The translations under genes and the position numbers were made by a program. Positions 34,735-35,917 of a stretch of 35,917 nt of DNA are shown here, one piece after another. A model generated the notes under the pieces. It searched no databases, was not told the DNA's origin, and saw only the letters and a list, made by a program, of their open reading frames with translations. This DNA comes from Quinella sp. 2Q5 (GTDB taxonomy: Bacteria; Bacillota; Negativicutes; Selenomonadales; Selenomonadaceae), in contig JADEZQ010000016.1 in assembly GCA_015206785.1 (NCBI GenBank), positions 1 to 35,917 of the forward strand, written 5' to 3'. Each line of letters starts with the position of its first letter. The stretch's first letter is position 1.

Positions 34735-35290
34735 TCAGGCGGATATTTTCTTGGAACGAGATGTTCAGCTTGCTGAATGCCGTCGTCTGATAAATCGAAT
34801 GCACCATCTCGGAAATGATGTTGCCCGGCACGTCGGCGCGGAATTCGCCGCACAGCTGTCCGCGCGTGATGATCTCTTCGAACATTTCGCCGAAGCCCGG
34901 TGACAGACTGCGCGGGATTTGTTCGGGCTTATCGGAGTGTTCGCCCGCGCTGATGAATAGCGGCAGGATGAATCGGTTTTCGTCGATGACTTTCGCCGTG
35001 CACGCGCAACACCGTTCCAAAAGTTCGAACGACGACTGATTGACCGTGCCCGCCGCAGAAATTTCGACTTCGACTTCCTCGCGCAGGTTCCGTGCCAAAG
35101 TCAACAGCACCTCTTCCTTGGAGGCGAAGTAGTTGTAGAACGTGCCGACGCCGAGCCCTGCCGCCTGCATGATGAGCGCGATTGACGTGTTGGCGAAGCC
35201 GTGCGCCTCGAACATTTTGGCGGCGGCGTTCAGGATTGTCTGCCGTGCCTGAAATTTTTTCCGCGTCCTCAAGCCGATTGCCTCTGCCAT
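34700..35290 (-). CDS. TetR/AcrR-family transcriptional regulator
   Basis: This 196-residue protein has an N-terminal helix-turn-helix: ARQTILNAAAKMFEAHGFANTS, then IMQAAGLGVGTFYNYFASKEEVL with the TFYNYF recognition helix. The C-terminal ligand domain is variable and does not show the inducer. TetR proteins mostly repress neighbouring or divergent genes. No divergent partner is seen here, since the next gene upstream is on the same strand. ATG 35290 follows GAGGGGG. It has a good promoter of its own. Confidence 0.88.
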   Translation of the reverse strand: MAEAIGLRTRKKFQARQTILNAAAKMFEAHGFANTSIALIMQAAGLGVGTFYNYFASKEEVLLTLARNLREEVEVEISAAGTVNQSSFELLERCCACTAKVIDENRFILPLFISAGEHSDKPEQIPRSLSPGFGEMFEEIITRGQLCGEFRADVPGNIISEMVHSIYQTTAFSKLNISFQENIRLKIKILLDGIRP

Positions 35291-35322
35291 TGTCGCGCCC
35301 CCTCGAAAAATTTTCTGCCGTC

Positions 35323-35351
35323 ATTATACAAACTGCGCGGGTTTTGCACAA
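35323..35351 (-). promoter_or_regulatory. Promoter of the TetR gene
   Basis: Minus-strand TTGTGC (35351-35346) and TATAAT (35328-35323) are 17 bases apart, 33 bases before the start codon. Confidence 0.65.
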
Positions 35352-35360
35352 ATGCTTGCG

Positions 35361-35394
35361 AAAAAAAATCCCTCGACCGATGTCGGGGGATTTT
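35361..35394 (-). terminator. Intrinsic terminator of the repeat-protein gene
   Basis: On the minus strand AAAATCCCCCGACA pairs with TCGAGGGATTTTTTTT around a short loop, ending in a T8 run. It is almost the same hairpin as at 19863-19895. Confidence 0.75.
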
Positions 35395-35409
35395 CCGTTG
35401 ACGAAAGTT

Positions 35410-35894
35410 TTACTGCACGTTCATGGAAAGCTCGATGAATTTGTTGGAAAGGCGCGCGCGTTGCAGGACGTCTTCGGTGACTTCCGCGCCCGCTTCGACG
35501 ATGATGGTGCCGCTCTCGGCGGTGATGGTCTTGGTTGCGTGTTTGCCGAGCAGTACGCGGCGGCGGCGTTCGTCAACTGCCTTCTCGACCTGCTTCTTTT
35601 GCGAGAGCTGCGGTTCGAGCGGCGGCGTCGGTTCGGGTGATTTGCGTTTGCTTGCGCGAGCCTTCTGCAATGCCGCCTTCAAGTCTTCCGCCTGCTGAGT
35701 CATTGACGCGATCTTCTGCTCCTCTTCGGTGAGCTTTTTCTTCGAGGCGGACTTCGGTGCTTGGACGGGCGGTGTCTCGACGACGGGTGTCTCGACGACG
35801 GGCGGTGTCTCGACGACGGGTGTCTCGACGACGGGCGGTGTCTCGACGGGCGGCGTCTCGATGACGGGCGGCGTCTCAATGACGGGCGGTGTCT
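35410..35894 (-). CDS. Pro/Thr/Val/Glu-repeat protein, C-terminal part
   Basis: The frame is open to the contig end, so the start is missing; about 160 residues are seen. Before the adapter boundary comes a low-complexity region of ETPPV, ETPPVV and ETPVV units (35764-35894), then a Lys/Glu-rich, probably coiled or extended stretch (KKKLTEEEQKIASMTQQAEDLK). The C-terminal 50 residues contain GKHATKTITAESGTIIVEAG followed by EDVLQRARLSNKF. This resembles the ends of PRC-barrel-type proteins annotated in Negativicutes, but I am not certain. An internal ATG at 35703 is unlikely to be the true start. Confidence 0.65.
35764..35894. repeat. Short degenerate tandem repeats coding ETPPV units
   Basis: GACGGGCGGTGTCTC and GACGGGTGTCTC variants alternate, in 12- to 18-base steps. 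All steps are multiples of three, so the frame is kept. The array runs into the contig end. Confidence 0.85.
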
Positions 35895-35917
35895 AGATCG
35901 GAAGAGCACACTCTGAA
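35895..35917 (+). other. Illumina adapter remnant at the contig end
   Basis: AGATCGGAAGAGCACAC is the first 17 bases of the TruSeq read-1 adapter; TCTGAA then continues it with one G missing. This is not genomic sequence. Confidence 0.95.

Noticed and set aside
1-35917. tRNA, rRNA, prophage or insertion sequence genes
   Set aside because: No cloverleaf, rRNA, integrase or transposase sequence was recognised.

Overview
The window is a gene-dense bacterial chromosome segment, roughly 55-60% GC by eye, with no stretch over 300 bases lacking a gene. It most resembles a strictly anaerobic Firmicute, probably of the Negativicutes (Selenomonadales). Supporting signs are the S1-protein/tilS/hpt/ftsH order, a MutL with endonuclease motifs, a MurE carrying the meso-DAP DNPR motif, a CD1871A-type CXXC miniprotein, and an EtfBA-coupled lactate dehydrogenase. 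The class assignment is inference. The last 23 bases match the start of an Illumina TruSeq adapter with one base missing, so this is the end of a draft or metagenome contig and the 3' edge is artificial.

Layout. (+) 1-6729: end of an S1-domain protein, tilS, hpt, ftsH, then an R. etli-type asparaginase and mutL. (-) 6898-7977: csaB. (+) 8111-9590: a compact redox operon of TlpA-like lipoprotein, 40-residue CXXC miniprotein and membrane polyferredoxin. (+) 9646-14421: a MarR regulator with its own promoter and operator, then pcrA and ligA. (-) 28538 down to 14408: aroF, trmB, tsaD, queF, pdxK, a lipoprotein with a repeat array in its signal region, trpE, trpG and a membrane-fused spermidine-synthase-like protein, ended by a terminator; then a new promoter and murE-murF-mraY; then a flavin reductase with its own promoter and an exported methyltransferase-like protein. 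(+) 28716-34685: etfB-etfA-lctD-larA, whose products would convert D/L-lactate to pyruvate by electron confurcation, then a nudix hydrolase and an M50 membrane protease. (-) 34700-35894: a TetR regulator and the C-terminal part of a Pro/Thr/Val/Glu-repeat protein cut by the contig end.

Most unusual signals: (1) the A-tract/T-tract core AAAATTT/AAATTTT occurs about 75 times by eye, against about one expected, mostly as Lys-Ile-Phe codons and clustered in protein linkers; (2) a nearly perfect 78-bp in-frame tandem array inside a lipoprotein signal peptide; (3) larA interrupted by an in-frame TGA although all recognised catalytic residues are intact; (4) a long palindromic intergenic repeat present twice, 20 kb apart; (5) a methyltransferase-like protein with an export signal.

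Gene starts were chosen from Shine-Dalgarno spacing. Several are TTG (ftsH, murE, pcrA, trmB, the TlpA-like gene), and tilS appears to start at CTG. Many genes are translationally coupled by short overlaps.
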